64,000 nt of DNA from Tethya wilhelma (Eukaryota; Porifera; Demospongiae; Tethyida; Tethyidae). A program made the position numbers and the translations under genes. The DNA lies in contig CAXIPT010000006.1 in NCBI GenBank assembly GCA_964030475.1, positions 1,730,817-1,794,816 of the forward strand, read 5' to 3'. The notes beneath the pieces are model-generated. The model saw only the letters and a program-made list of their open reading frames with translations. It was not told the origin of the DNA and did not search any database. This document shows, one piece after another, positions 1 to 11,965 of this stretch. Numbering within the stretch: the stretch's first letter is position 1; each line of letters begins with the position of its first letter.

Positions 1-166
1 CTGATTTAGACCAGCGAATTGTATAACAGAGCAGAACGATGGCTCGAACTCATTACCTGGAAAAGTGCCTGACCAGAGTGGGAAGAGGGAGAAAAAAGTG
101 GTGCCCATGCAGTAGACTTAGTTGTAAGTTACGATCTCTGTACTTGGTTCTGGGGTTCCTGAACAA

Positions 167-1490
167 ATGATTGATCACAGCATCACTCTGGCATTTCAAG
201 CACTGGGTTACCCAAGACCTACTGATTACCAGCAAATTGTGGTAAAGCAATTTGTCACAGGATTCCGGAAAACCACTTTGTTTCGTGTGTCTACCCCTTA
301 TTGTAGAGCATGATGTTTATCTGTCCTACCACAGACATTATAAGTCCTGTTATAGTCGTGATTAGTCCATTGATTTCCCTCATGAAAGATCAGGCGTAGA
401 TAATTATCTATGGATCAGGTGACCCAATAGTTGTGGTGTCAAGTGCACATACATTGGAGAGAAGCTAGATTCACTAACAGAAAGTTTATAGTTCACAAAG
501 GAGAGTATATACCACGTAATCTATTCCATGCAGTCCAGAATCACTTATAAGTACGCGGAAGTGGAGAGACATGTTAGCATCTCAAGTGTATTGTATGAAT
601 CTAATTGGAATTGTTGTGGATGAGGCACATTGCATCACTTCTTGGTAATTAGTTAAAATTTTAATTACATATACCGATAATTAATTAAAATTATTTCTAT
701 TATGTGTAGGGGAGACATGAATTCAGAACTGATTAATCGAGAATAGCAGAGCTGAGGTCATTAGTGTCTAAAGTAAACCTCATGGCACTGACTGCCACTG
801 TCACAACACGAAATAGGGATATAATCATGAAATAATGTCTATGCATGGAAAAAGAAACATGGCGAGGGTGCCTAACAAGTTAAAAATCAGGTATATGAAG
901 TAAGGGTAAAGACTGAAACAGAAGAAATGACTAGATCTATTGATAATAGTAATGGACATTAAAAACAATGGAAAAAGATCCCCCAAAACGATTATTTTTG
1001 TCGTATATGTACGTACAGGGATTTCACTGATGTAACGTCGTGTCTTGTTTACAATTGCATGAAAATGGTGTCGTCTTCCAATGGGTCCAAGACTCCTGTT
1101 GGTGAATTATACTCCTCATCTACAGACGAATCAGCCAAAAATAGGATATTATAGAAGGAAACTACTCATGAATCAATTTTCTCCTTCAGATGATGTTATG
1201 TCTCCTCGACCAATGCATAGATGCTGTGACATTATTTTGTGAGTGTCTGTGTGAAGAATGCTCAGATCTAGAGTGGGTAACTGAATCACAAGTATAGTAT
1301 GTGATCCATGTGTTGAAGTTCAGCTTGAACTACCAAGTAAACATAACCAGGAAAAAGTACGTACCATACTCTATGATTTCAGAGATGCACTGTGTTGTTT
1401 TTTGGTAAAGAAGTTGTGTCTGGAATTTCTGATTTCTTAATTCGAGAAATATCAAAACAATATTTGCAAATTTCTTTGTATGAAGATGTT
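167..1490 (+). pseudogene. Decayed RecQ-family DNA helicase
   Basis: Reading across frames on the plus strand recovers RecQ helicase motifs in order: a leader with GYPRPTDYQQIV near 205, VVISPLISLMKDQ near 350-390, VVDEAHCITSW (the DEAH box) near 612-643, then a GT...AG intron, and MALTATVT near 782-805. The helicase C-lobe follows, with PKTIIF near 985, and after it a cysteine-rich segment (HRCCD near 1217; CLCEEC near 1245). In-frame stops and frameshifts separate the blocks, and the ATP-binding loop near 270-330 is not recognisable. RecQ enzymes unwind DNA 3' to 5' using ATP; this copy cannot encode one. The motif order makes the family assignment strong, although exact exon limits are uncertain. 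Confidence 0.8.
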
Positions 1491-1499
1491 ACATAGTAA

Positions 1500-2660
1500 T
1501 GAGGTTGGGTCTAGTATCTAAAACACATGCTGAGGAAATCGTGTTATTATTATTGAGTAATTTTCAATATATTAAAACTTGTTAGTTGGGCAATGATTGA
1601 AAACTATATAATGATTTTGTACAGTCATATTATGTAACTATAATAATTATTATTGTGTTGTTACAAAATTAAAATTTATGTCCGAATACACGAGCAGTTG
1701 TAATATCAGCAGATAGCTTTTTTTTTCCTGTTTATTGATCCAAACAGTTTGTTCACATCAACACAGCTGACTATGTTTGGTTGGATATTTGCAAATGTCT
1801 TGTGTTTCCGACCTAGCTGGGATATAATCAAACACACGAGAATTGATTGTGAGTTCCTTAACAATTGTGTTTACATCATTGGCGGATGAATGAGTGTGAG
1901 CAAAAGAAGATGGTGACACCTGGTTTTGAGTATCAGATTTCTTGCATGTTGCCACTTTATTTCCATTATGCCAAGCACAAGAACTACTTGCAAGAAGAAC
2001 CATTGTACAGTCAGCTAGGAGCCTTTCAGGGATAATGGAGTGAGAACACTTTCCATACTGGTAATATTTGACTACCATCTCCTCTTATTGCATCCATGAA
2101 CTCGAACAATAGTAATCCATCATTAACACTGCTGTAGTGCGCCGAAATCGTGCGCAGAGTTGAGAATCGAAGAAGATAGTTGACGAAGAATCTTAGTAAG
2201 TGATAATTGAATACATCATGCAAAAAGTGGCCTAGCTTATATACAAAACACACAGGAAGTTACAAAACAGATAAAAGAACTAAAACAGGAAATGCTAAGA
2301 AAGTAACATCACAAGCAATAAGTAAATGCATGAAAAGGTTAATATCCTAGCACAAAAAACATGTTACATCCTGTAGCCTATACATCAATAAAGGTGTTAA
2401 CACATACATTCAATGAGCTTGCACACATCAAGTAACATCCTAACATGGTAATAGTTCTCTACTTTACGTACATACATGGAAATATCTAGAACTGCTACAT
2501 ACATCAAAAGTTATACATGAAAGCTACATTAGGTCTATCAAAGTACTACAGTAAATAGAGTTAGTCATACAGTCATTACATCACCATTACACGCGCGAAG
2601 GGGCGTGTCTTGTATTATTTGGTGGATGCTCGCTTATTGCATTTGGCTACGTATCGCGGA
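1500..2660. other. Intergenic, AT-rich, with possible broken reading frame
   Basis: No gene is clearly supported. On the minus strand between 2253 and 1758 two overlapping frames can be read as one open stretch if a single frameshift near 2080 is allowed. It holds a cysteine-containing segment (SSSCAWHNGNKVATC) but matches no family I recognise. The last 100 bases before 2669 are the presumed upstream region of the death-domain gene. Confidence 0.3.
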
Positions 2661-2668
2661 AAATTACT

Positions 2669-5600
2669 ATGTCTGATGTAAAGACTAAGCCAAAACCCAG
2701 GACTAAACCCAAACCCAGCTCTGTTAGCTCTGGTGTTGAGGTCAATCTTCATTCCTCCTGCTACAGTGACTTCTTTCTCCTGAGGACTCCTGTCACCATC
2801 AATGGAAGTCCAGCTGAGATAAAGATGGCCAATGGAGAGCCAGTGCTTAGAGCCGGTGGCATCTCTGTCAAACTCTCAACCATCTTACACCAAGCAGTGA
2901 TTCCTGTAGCAAGCAAGCATGGAGTCTATTCAGTTGAAACTTTCTACTATGAACAAGTAGCTTTGTTTCTCGCCAAGTTTGCATCAAAATCTTCTCTAAA
3001 GGAGTTCTTGGCCAGCAAAGATGATGTTCAAAATGAATTTTCATCAACAATTGCCAATGTTTTTGTGAAAGAAAAAATCAAATCATCAAAACAGCCCCAA
3101 TGTTTAAAATCAGCTCCTCCAATAGAACAATTTCAGGTAGCTGTTAAGGTGAAAGTTTACCTGGTGTCCCCAGCTGTAGGATGGCCAGAAGTGGTAAATG
3201 TGGCAAACTACAAATTTATGTACGAGAGATGGAAACGAAGCAAAATACTTGATTTCACCAATGCCATATTTACCAAGCCACCCCCTAGTGCTGTTGGTAT
3301 GAGTGGTGAGTGTAACAAAAAATTATGTGAATAAAAATTACTAATAATATTATTGTACAATTATGACATTGTACTTTCATTGTTATAATTGTTACACATG
3401 TATACGGTGTGCCCTGAATGTCCCATAAACACAATACTATAAGTATACGTACTTTTGATCATGCATGTCTAGAATTTGACCTTCATTATAATTTGATAAT
3501 TAAAATTCCTTTTCTTTCCTGCATGATTAATTGGATCATCAATAACAACAATAGTGTATACACCCACTTCTATGACTGTATAGATAATCAATGAAAATTA
3601 CCCCAAATAACTCTAACTTACAATCGTATTATAATTATGTTATCATTAAATTCCTCTTCTTTCCCTTACTATTCTCCTACCCAAACAATGGTGAGTAACT
3701 CTAGTTCTCACGATATTGTGATGACATTAGGTGCTATGTGTGTTCATCATACGTACGGTAGTACGTATAGTAGGAATGGGCCGACCGTCCCATTGACACA
3801 ATACAAAATGTTCATGCTTATAAACTTTCAGGGAAAGAAAGCTAAGCCTTCAAATGCATTTAATAGCCTTCCCCAGTCAGTTTGCTTACTGTATTAACCA
3901 AGAAAACAGGCAGAAAGTTTCTAGAGCACTCTGGAGAGAGCGCTGGCGAGAAGCCACAACAGTGCAATTTTGTTCTCCCCTTCCTTCCTTCCTTCCTTCC
4001 TAACTGACTTACTTGAACGCGATTTCCAGACAAACAAAAGGCATTGAGCCAACTTTGACCATATAGTGGGACTTCATTTGATGCACAGTACGTCCTTTTC
4101 GACTCGTTTGCTGGCGAAAAGGCAGCAAACAAAATCTAGGCAGCTTTGTAACTCTGGATATAAAATACTGTACTTTTTATTTAGCCTATTGACATAGGTA
4201 AAGGTCGTCAATAGACCACGTGGTTGCATGCATATAATGCGCATGCGCATCAAATGCACATTTCTGCTGCCTTTGCAGAAACTGACTAGTCTCTACTGGT
4301 TTCCATGCAATTGAGCACCTTAGTGTTTAAAAAAGTGAATGAACAAGTATAATAAAAATTTTATAAAAATGAGAAGTGTAGGAATGGGCAGTGCGGTAAA
4401 AAGCAATGAAACAAGGCAAGTCTCTGAAGTTCGGCACATGACTACTTCATTTTTTGTACCCAACTCTCATATGTTACTGTGTACCTACACTCTACATGCT
4501 TATTACTTTATCTAAATTAATCAAGTGATTGCTTGCATTGACTCATGAGCCAAATGGCTGACAATTATCAGGCATTGAATGATGGAATTCAACTTGAAAT
4601 TGACTCATGAAAATGAAGTAGTCATGTGCCGAACTTCAGAGACTTGCCTTGTTTCATTGCTTTTTACCGCACTGCCCATTCCTACACTTCTCATTTTTAT
4701 AAAATTTTTATTATACTTGTATTATAGAAGAGACCATGGCACCTCTTTCTGCATGATAATCTGCAGGTGCCATGGTGTCCACCACCTCTCTGGGTAGTAC
4801 ACCTCAGGAAGTCACCAATTCTCAGACTGATTCTACCACTCAAGCTCCAAGCAACAAACGTATGTGTGCAAGTGTATTGAGTATGCAACATTTTAATCAG
4901 CAATTCTATATACAATGTCATGCATGCATGTGTCAATATCATTAAAGGTGGTGTTGATAGTGCTGAGTTAGCAGATCTTGAAGTTGAGCTGAATGGAGTC
5001 CTTGCATGGTTTAAGCTAGGTGTTCAGCTAAAGATACCTACACACCAACTGTTAGCCATTCGTAAGGACCATCGCTATACTGAAAACTGTCGATTGCATA
5101 TGCTGATTCAGTGGGAACAGTTGGAGAAGCCTACTTGGACCAAACTATTCTTAGCTCTGGTCAATATTGGAATGAAAGGCCTTGCTGATAGTCTAGCAGA
5201 GAAATATGGTAAGGAGCTTGTTGCCATAATAATAAGACATCATGTAGACTATAGATAGATGTATATATCTGTCCTAATGCATGACTTATTACTTCCAATC
5301 AAATTTTCTGCTTCAGGTTTGCCACAGCCATTTCATTTAGCAGTGCCTCCTGCTGAAGATAGTGCCTCCTCTAAGCTCATGGAGAGTGAAAAAAAGCTTT
5401 CAGCGAAAACAAATGAATTAGAACAAACAAAACAAATTCAAACTGCTACAAGTAAAAAATTGGAGAAGGGAATCTCAAAAGAAGTACCACTGCTCCAACA
5501 CAAAGTCGAAATGTTAAAGGAAGAAACAGAACTTCTTCAATTTCAACTTGAACATCGAAATGAAGAATTAAAAATGTTTCAGAAAATAAAACAGTCCGCA

Positions 5601-7063
5601 AACAAAGATGAACTTCAACTTGTAGAGAATTTGCTGGAGGAGAAAACTGAACAGATCAAATCTCTTGAAAAGCAACTCACTCAGAAAGAGAAGGAACTTA
5701 ATTTTACCAAGAAACAGCTAAACGATAAAGAGGCAGAGCTAGCCAGGATGATGAAAGAGTTGAGTGCCAAGTCTGATCAATTGTTTGAACTGAAAACAGA
5801 AGTGAAGAAATTGAGAGAATCATTTGATGAACAACAAGAAGAGATGAACAGGAAATTAATGGAACAAAGTGCTGCATCTGTGTCACATGAAAAGTACCTG
5901 AAAGAAATTGAGGTAATGATTAAATTCTGGCTAATTGACAATGTTACATGACATTGTACTGACATGATGGTTTGTTACTCCTATAATTATAGATTCAACG
6001 AGATGTTGCTATAAAGGAGGCAAACAAGAAGAACAAAGAGATTCAGTTGTACACTCAAGAACTGACAGACAAGGAGAAAGAGATCAGTCAACTTTCAGAG
6101 AAGATTGCTGCACAAGAAAGAGAGACGGAAAGGTTACGAGAGGAGTTGGACTCCAATCACAGTAGATCAGAGCAACTCTCAGCTGAAGAAATGAAAGAAG
6201 ATGACTCAAAAGAGAAGCAGCTACTCACCCTAATGATGGGAGTCATGCAATTACAACTGGAACTAAGAGAAACAAAAAATAAGAAAAACCAAGACAAGAT
6301 GAATCTAGTGGGAGCAAAGAAAGCATTGGAAAAACATGAGGAATTTCTTGTAAGTTATTTTTAATTACTGATACACCAATTGAATTGATGATGATACTTA
6401 ATTCTTCACAGATGAAGCCCACCAATACAGAGAGCATTCAAAGTTCAGTTGTTGAACTTGATGCTAAGGATTTAACTCAGGGAGTGGTAAATGAATCAGT
6501 ACAAGAAACTTAGTCTTTGTACTGTTACATACGTGAATTATAATTTTGCCATGGTACATGCATGCATATAGACTTTGCCGACTTCAAATATAATTGAAAC
6601 TCAAACAGAACAAAAAACTGAATCGGATACTTCAAAAGAAAAGCTAGTGAGTTTATTTGTCATGTTAGAACCATAATGATCCATACCATCATATATACAG
6701 CCAACTTTTAACGATCAGCCTGGCCCAACTTCTACACCACAAGACCCTGGCAAAGAAAAAGGTAAAACAGTATTAATGTTAATTAGCATGCTGACTGACA
6801 AACACGTGAATCCATTCAAGAAACTGCTGTTATCTTACTATGTCTGTTGTCATTTTCAGCCTCAATGATAGAAGTTGTAGCATTGTACACTTTCACTGGT
6901 CGTAGTAAGCAGGAGCTCAGTTTCAAAGAGGGAGATATCTTGCAGGTGACTCATAAATGGTCCACAGACTGGTGGTATGGGATGGACAGTGATGGCAGAC
7001 AAGGTTACATCCCTAGGAATTATGTAAAGGTCAGATACGCTTCAAATCCATCTAGAGATCTCA
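2669..7063 (+). CDS. Death domain / coiled coil / SH3 protein, multi-exon
   Basis: Exons with matching GT-AG sites and consistent phases: 2669-3305, 4767-4859, 4948-5208, 5317-5912, 5993-6349, 6412-6486, 6572-6646, 6701-6761 and 6860 to about 7063. Exon 1 encodes about 212 residues with a KPKPRTKPKP start and no domain I recognise. Exon 3 is a death domain (W-KLG-QL, LL-I, ML-QW, TW-L--AL, LA). It is one exon flanked by phase-1 introns, so it could be shuffled. Exons 4-5 are a long Glu/Lys/Gln coiled coil of over 300 residues. The last exon is an SH3 domain (ALYTFTG, ELSFKEGD, DWWYG, GYIPRNYV). Death domains and SH3 domains bind protein partners, so an adaptor role is inferred. Intron 1 carries repeats A1 and A2. 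After the SH3 a C-rich run at 7065-7075 ends the similarity to the paralogue, so a Kelch end may be lost or missing here. Confidence 0.82.
3746..4340 (+). repeat. Repeat A1, copy in intron 1
   Basis: Starts with the A1 end ATCATACGTACGGTAGTACG and GGAATGGGCCG, holds the (CCTT)n tract and the conserved GCGCATGCGCAT segment, and ends where A2 begins. The adjacent A2 module makes this a complete A1-A2 composite. Confidence 0.85.
4341..4720. repeat. Repeat A2 foldback module in intron 1
   Basis: Two inverted arms of about 110 bases (4344-4450 and 4610-4720) read AGGAATGGGCAGTGCGGTAA outward in and TGAAGTAGTCATGTGCCG inward. The middle of about 160 bases is unique to the family. It can fold into a long hairpin and has no coding capacity, as in MITE-type elements. 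Confidence 0.85.
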
Positions 7064-7674
7064 GCCCCCCCCCCCTCCCACACACATTATAGTTGCATAA
7101 CCCATAAGTGGGGGGGCATTCGATGCATGGTCAAGTGTAGCCTCATACCTATAGGCTCCGGGAGGGGAAAAAAAGGAGCATGGTACACACTGTTTGCGCA
7201 TGCACTTAATTACTCCAACTTTCTGGGGACTTGGATATTTTTGTGCATGCTTGCTATACGTTGACGTCATAAGTCATGAATATTGTATAATCTTGAACAG
7301 TAAATGTACTGGCACGACTCACCTTGGATGCTCGTCCACTCTACATCTGCTGTCACCTCCACCCAGCCACTAACTGGCAATTAGCTTATAAAAACTTTGG
7401 TTACTAGGCAATGGCAAACAAACACATGCTGCATTGCACATGCACACATTATAGTTGCCGCTTACTTTAAGTGGACAGCACATGGGCTGCAAACCTCAAT
7501 GCTGTCCACTTGAAGTGAATGCAAGTATTTTGTTGGAAGTTTACATTGTGACAATTTTCAAAGGAATCACATGTTAGTAGGTATATGTAAACAGAGCTAT
7601 AGTACTATTCCTGCTAGTAAACAAACACATAAACTTGTTAAACTACTACAGTAACTGTTGCTTAGCAACTTCCA
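7064..7674. other. Stretch between the two SH3-gene copies, no gene
   Basis: Runs from the C-rich tract after the first SH3 exon to the single N at 7675. It holds a short inverted repeat around 7459-7525 (arms include AGTGGACAGCA and TGCTGTCCACTT) and no supported coding sequence. Nothing in it resembles the Kelch exons of the downstream copy. Confidence 0.5.
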
Positions 7675-7675
7675 N
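7675..7675. other. Single-N assembly join
   Basis: The base before the second coiled-coil copy is N. Sequence left of it has no similarity to the paralogous gene, while sequence right of it starts in mid-exon. The 5' half of the second gene is therefore missing at the join rather than by a visible mutation. Confidence 0.7.
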
Positions 7676-9689
7676 TCAACTTGTAGAGAATTTGCTGGAG
7701 GAGAAAACTGAACAGATCAAATCTCTTGAAAAGCAACTCGTTCAGAAAGAGAAGGAACTTAATTCTACCAAGAAACAGCTAAAAGATAAAGAAGCAGAGC
7801 TAGTCAGGATAATGAAAGAGTTGAATGCCAAGTCTGATCAAGTATCTGAACTGAAAACAGAAGTGAAAAAATTGAGAGAATCATTCGATGAACAACAAGA
7901 AGAGATGAACAGGAAATTGATGGAACAAAGTGCTGCATCTGTGTCACATGAAAAGTACCTGATAGAAATTAAGGTAATATTTAATTCTGGTTAATTGACA
8001 ATGTTACATGCATGACCTTGTGCTGACATGATGGTTTGTTACTCCTATAATTATAGATTCAACGAGATGTTGCCATAAAGGAGGCAAACAAGAAGAACAA
8101 AGAGATTCAGTTGTACACTCAAGAACTGACAGACAAGGAGAAAGAGACCAGTCGACTTTCAGAGAAGATTGCTGCACAAGAAAGAGAGATGGAAAGGTTA
8201 CGAGAGGAGTTGGACTCCAATCATCGTAGATCAGAGCAACTCTCAGCTGAAGAAATGAAAGAAGATGATGCAAAAGAGCAGCAGCTACTTACCCTAATGA
8301 TGGGAGTCATGCAATTACAACTGGAACTAAGAGAAACAAAAGATAGGAAAAACCAAGATCAGATGAATCTAGAGGAAGCAAAGAAAACAGTGAAGAAATA
8401 CAAGAAATTTCTCGTAAGTAATTTTACTGATACACAAATTAAAATAACATCAATACTTTCTTACCAATTACGGAGAAAAGTCAAAGTTTAGTTGGTAAAC
8501 ATTCAAATCAGAGCAAAGTGGTCTCAGTGAATCAGGCCCAAGAAACTTATTACTAATTTAGTTCTTTTTATGGTTACAAACATGTATATTATATATGCCA
8601 TATTACTTATAGCATTAATTTTGATTAGTTCAAATGTTGAAAGTCAAACTGAACAGATAATTAAATCAGATATTTCAAAAGAAAAACTAGTGAGTTTGTT
8701 TCTGTCATGATCATCCCATAATGATAATGTAATATAATTTGAACATCATAATTATAATTATACACTTATACAATTAATTATACAGTCAACTTCCAATGAT
8801 CAGAGTGGTACAAATTCTACACCACAAGATGTAGTGTCTAACCCTGGCAAAGAAAACGGTATACTACATTATTGATGATGAATATGCATGCATGTTAATG
8901 TGTTGACTTACAATACATGCATGCATGCAAATCGAGGCAGCTGTTGTAACAATGTTATCTTAATATCATACATACGGTAGTATGTATAGTAGGAATGGGC
9001 CGACCGTCCCATAGACACAATACAAATTGAAAATGTTTATGATCATAAAAATCTATCAAAACAAAAGGATGATTGTCACGAATCCGTGACATAATAATTA
9101 TTATACATACCACTTCCGGAAGACAATAACATTGTCACGTTTCCGTGACAATTATACATACAGAGCTTAGCGTCTTAGGCTTTTTTGTCAGCTAGTTGAA
9201 CAGAGTTACAAAAGCAATACTATGGTCATATGGTTTTAGCAAATGCTGTACTAACACAGCAAGTACTAAGCCTCTACTAGCTAAGACAATGGAGAAAACC
9301 AGAAACTAAAACCGACAATCGCAAACAAGAAGTAGTCATGTGCCGAAATTTCTTGTTTCAATGAATCCAATACTTTTTACAGCACTGCCCATTCCTACAC
9401 TGATTATTTTTTTACTACTTGTGTTATCTGTTATTTTTTTCAGCCTTGATGATAAAAGTTGTAGCACTGTACTCCTTCACTGGTCATAGTGAGCAGGAGC
9501 TCAGTTTCAAAGAGGGAGATATCTTACAAGTGACTCAAAAATGGTCCACAGACTGGTGGTATGGAATGGACAGTGATGGCAGACAAGGTTACATCCCAGT
9601 GAATCATGTCAAGATCAAGGAATCTTTAAGTCCAACTAAAGATCTCTCACCACATGTAGGCTATCGCACAATTTAATGTATCCACTCAA

Positions 9690-9722
<33 letters not shown>

Positions 9723-10783
9723 GAAGTCAATCAAGTGCCACTCTTTCATCAGGACAAACTAAGACCTCATTATATCCTAAAAGAGTCATTGTAAGTCTAT
9801 AGTAATACATCAATGTAGAAACATGTTTTTACTACGTATTAATGCAGTCTATTCATATGACTTCTATATGACATACGACTAATTATTCTATCACATGGCC
9901 ATGCACTCAGGATCCCTGTAACATCAGTTTGAGCTGGAGAGCTGCTAAGAATGCACCAGATAACTTGGCTAGATCTGTAGATGCTGCTGTTGATGGTGAC
10001 ACTATGTACATCAGACAACATGGAACTCAACGTGTGTATGCCTACAATTCAACTAACGACACCTGGTGCCAGCTTCCAGATACCCCAACATGGCACTGCT
10101 CCATTACTGTCATCAACAGCACTTTAACAGCAGTCGGAGGTTCACAAGATGGGCAGGCAACTAATAAGCTATTCAGTCTCATTAAAGAAAATAATGGTAG
10201 GAGAAAGTGGATGGAGATATTACCACCCATGCCAGAGAAAGTAGAATCTCCTAGAACAGTATGCTGTGAAACAAATCTTATAGTTGCATCATACAGTTCA
10301 TCGATGATTCTCACAATGGACTTGACAGCCAAAAAATGGTCTCATGTGGCCAATCAACCAGTGATATCACCTCTACATAGTCTAGTGATATGTGGGGAAC
10401 ATCTCTACTTAGTGAACAGTGACAAGAGAATGTTCAGATGTTCAACCAGTGACCTTATCAAGTCAACAGAATCAAGCAAAATTGAAATTTGGACAGAACA
10501 AGAACACACAGGTTTCCTTTCAAGGTCTACTATTGTTGCAATTTATGGTCGTCTGATATCAGTTGGAGGGAGAGATTCACAATACAAACCCACTACATCT
10601 CTTAGGATGTACTCTCCAACCACGAAAACATGGGATGAGATAGGACACATGAAAACACCTCGATACCACTGTTTAGTAGCTGTTCTCCCCAACAATCGTT
10701 TGCTAGTAGCAGGGGGTTGGACTACTACTGAATATTCTACTAGTGAAGTTGAAATTGCTGATGTATGTATCATTAATAATTGA
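7676..10783 (+). CDS. Coiled coil / SH3 / Kelch protein, 5' end missing
   Basis: Paralogue of the gene at 2669. Exons: 7676-7973 and 8057-8413 (coiled coil), about 8639-8689, 8786-8858, 9444-9655 (SH3: ALYSFTG, ELSFKEGD, DWWYG, GYIPVNHV), 9722-9790 and 9911 to 10762 or 10783. All joins from the SH3 on keep frame: SH3 ends phase 0, the 69-base linker exon follows a CA repeat, then the large exon. That last exon encodes about 285 residues of Kelch-type repeats (W--LPDTP, CSITVI, LTAVGG; later LISVGGRD, YSPTTKTWDEIGHM, LLVAGGW), expected to form a beta-propeller that binds partners. The exon matching 6412-6486 has lost its acceptor here. The death domain would lie left of the N and is not seen. 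The 3' end is either the stop at 10781-10783 or a further exon after the GTATGT at 10763. Confidence 0.82.
8969..9425. repeat. Broken A1/A2 repeat in intron before SH3 exon
   Basis: The A1 left end (ATCATACATACGGTAGTATG) lies at 8969 with about 90 bases of A1. An A2 right arm lies at 9329-9425. Between them are two short hairpins, TGTCACGAATCCGTGACA (9075-9092) and TGTCACGTTTCCGTGACA (9134-9151). The paralogous intron of the upstream gene lacks this insertion. Confidence 0.75.
9691..9720. repeat. (CA)n microsatellite beside a splice acceptor
   Basis: Fifteen CA units run directly into the AG acceptor of the 9722-9790 linker exon, taking the place of a normal pyrimidine tract. Confidence 0.95.
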
Positions 10784-11160
10784 CTCAGGATTGTCAAATT
10801 AGTCTTTGTTTTTTGTGCACACTCTACACACAAATATAATATTATTCTTACTAACTAAAACACTAATATAATAATGCACAGTAAGTCTTAACTGTCACAA
10901 TAATAGCTATATTATAATACTTAAATTTCTTTCTTTACATACTAAAGATTCACAAATTCAGTAATAACTCCAGCAATGACCACCTGCATGAGCTCATATA
11001 TTATATCTCTTGTCAATTTTGGCTGCATATCAAAAAAGGATGCGTATTATATGTATATGTATACAATTTATATAGATGCCATTGTTGATATTCATAATAA
11101 TTATGTTTACCAGTTTCTTATTAGTTGTTGACGTGGATCTGGAGACTTTAGTTGTTTTAT
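10784..11160. other. AT-rich spacer, no gene seen
   Basis: Downstream of the Kelch gene. No repeat ends or coding signal recognised. Confidence 0.5.
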
Positions 11161-11164
11161 CAAC

Positions 11165-11395
11165 ATGAATGAAGAAGCCCTACAAAATGACCAGTGGCTG
11201 ACTGCAGATGAGTGGATTGCTGAATCCATGCTGGACCATGCATTCTGGCTGAAAGGCCCACTTTACAGGCAATTAATGGAACAGGTGTCCAAAATGCTCC
11301 AAATACACTTAATCCATGGAAATCATTGGGTTACTTCTTTCAGTAATGGTACTCATCTAACTGTACTATACATAAATTATTGTCAAGCACCTTAG
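11165..11395 (+). pseudogene. Short fragment resembling transposon-borne C48-like protease
   Basis: An open frame of 76 residues contains LQNDQWLTADEW and IHLIHGNHWVTSFSNG. A histidine-tryptophan after a hydrophobic IQIH-like strand is typical of Ulp1/C48-type cysteine protease-like domains carried by some transposons and orphan genes in cnidarians and sponges. The Asp and Cys parts of the triad are not present because the frame ends soon after. I treat it as a gene relic and am unsure of the family. Confidence 0.35.
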
Positions 11396-11419
11396 TACCT
11401 TACTATAGGTAATTTTGCA

Positions 11420-11965
11420 GTCAGTAAAAGTAGGGGTTGAGTTGGTGAGTGGAGCATTCTAAGTGAGTGCCTCAGGGGACAGTGCTGTCTCTGATGTCTG
11501 TCTTATCCACTCCTCGATGTGGTCTTGTTCACTTTGACCGGTAGTATGGCACAAGATCATGGGAAGGGGGGGGGGATCAAACATTGTAGCCTTCTTATCG
11601 TGGCGTGGGGCAGTGAAAGAGCTTCAAGATCAGACCAGACTGGATTGGAGCCGACCTCAGAGTCAGTATATCTCTCCAGTTTCATCTCGAGGGTTAATTG
11701 TCATTTGAGATGACATAAATTGTTCTGTTTAGAAGGAAGAGCAGTTGACGAGGGTTGGGGAGCACTAGGGGATGTGGTGGGCGTGTCTCCGATGGTGGAC
11801 TCAAGGAGCTTTGAAGACAGGGGGACTCTGGAATGACGGACAAAGGTGCCGAGAGTGACACTCCCATGTTCTGGGAAGAGGGTTGTGACGGTACGAGGGA
11901 TGGCAGGAGATGGGAGGAGGAGAGCTAAAATGGATTTGTGTGAATGCCATTTTGAAAGAAAAAAG
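11420..11965 (+). repeat. Dispersed repeat shared with 49290-49745
   Basis: The stretch with GGGGCAGTGAAAGAGCTTCA, ATGTGGTGGGCGTGTCTCCG and TTGTGTGAATGCCA matches the minus strand of 49290-49745 at high similarity. Both copies contain relics of one long open frame (WGSERASRSD) without a recognised domain. Probably part of an old mobile element or processed sequence. Confidence 0.75.

Noticed and set aside
3637..4259. Several open frames of 60-90 codons on both strands
   Set aside because: They recur in every A1 copy (for example 19862-20182 and 33799-34041) and belong to the repeat, not to a gene.
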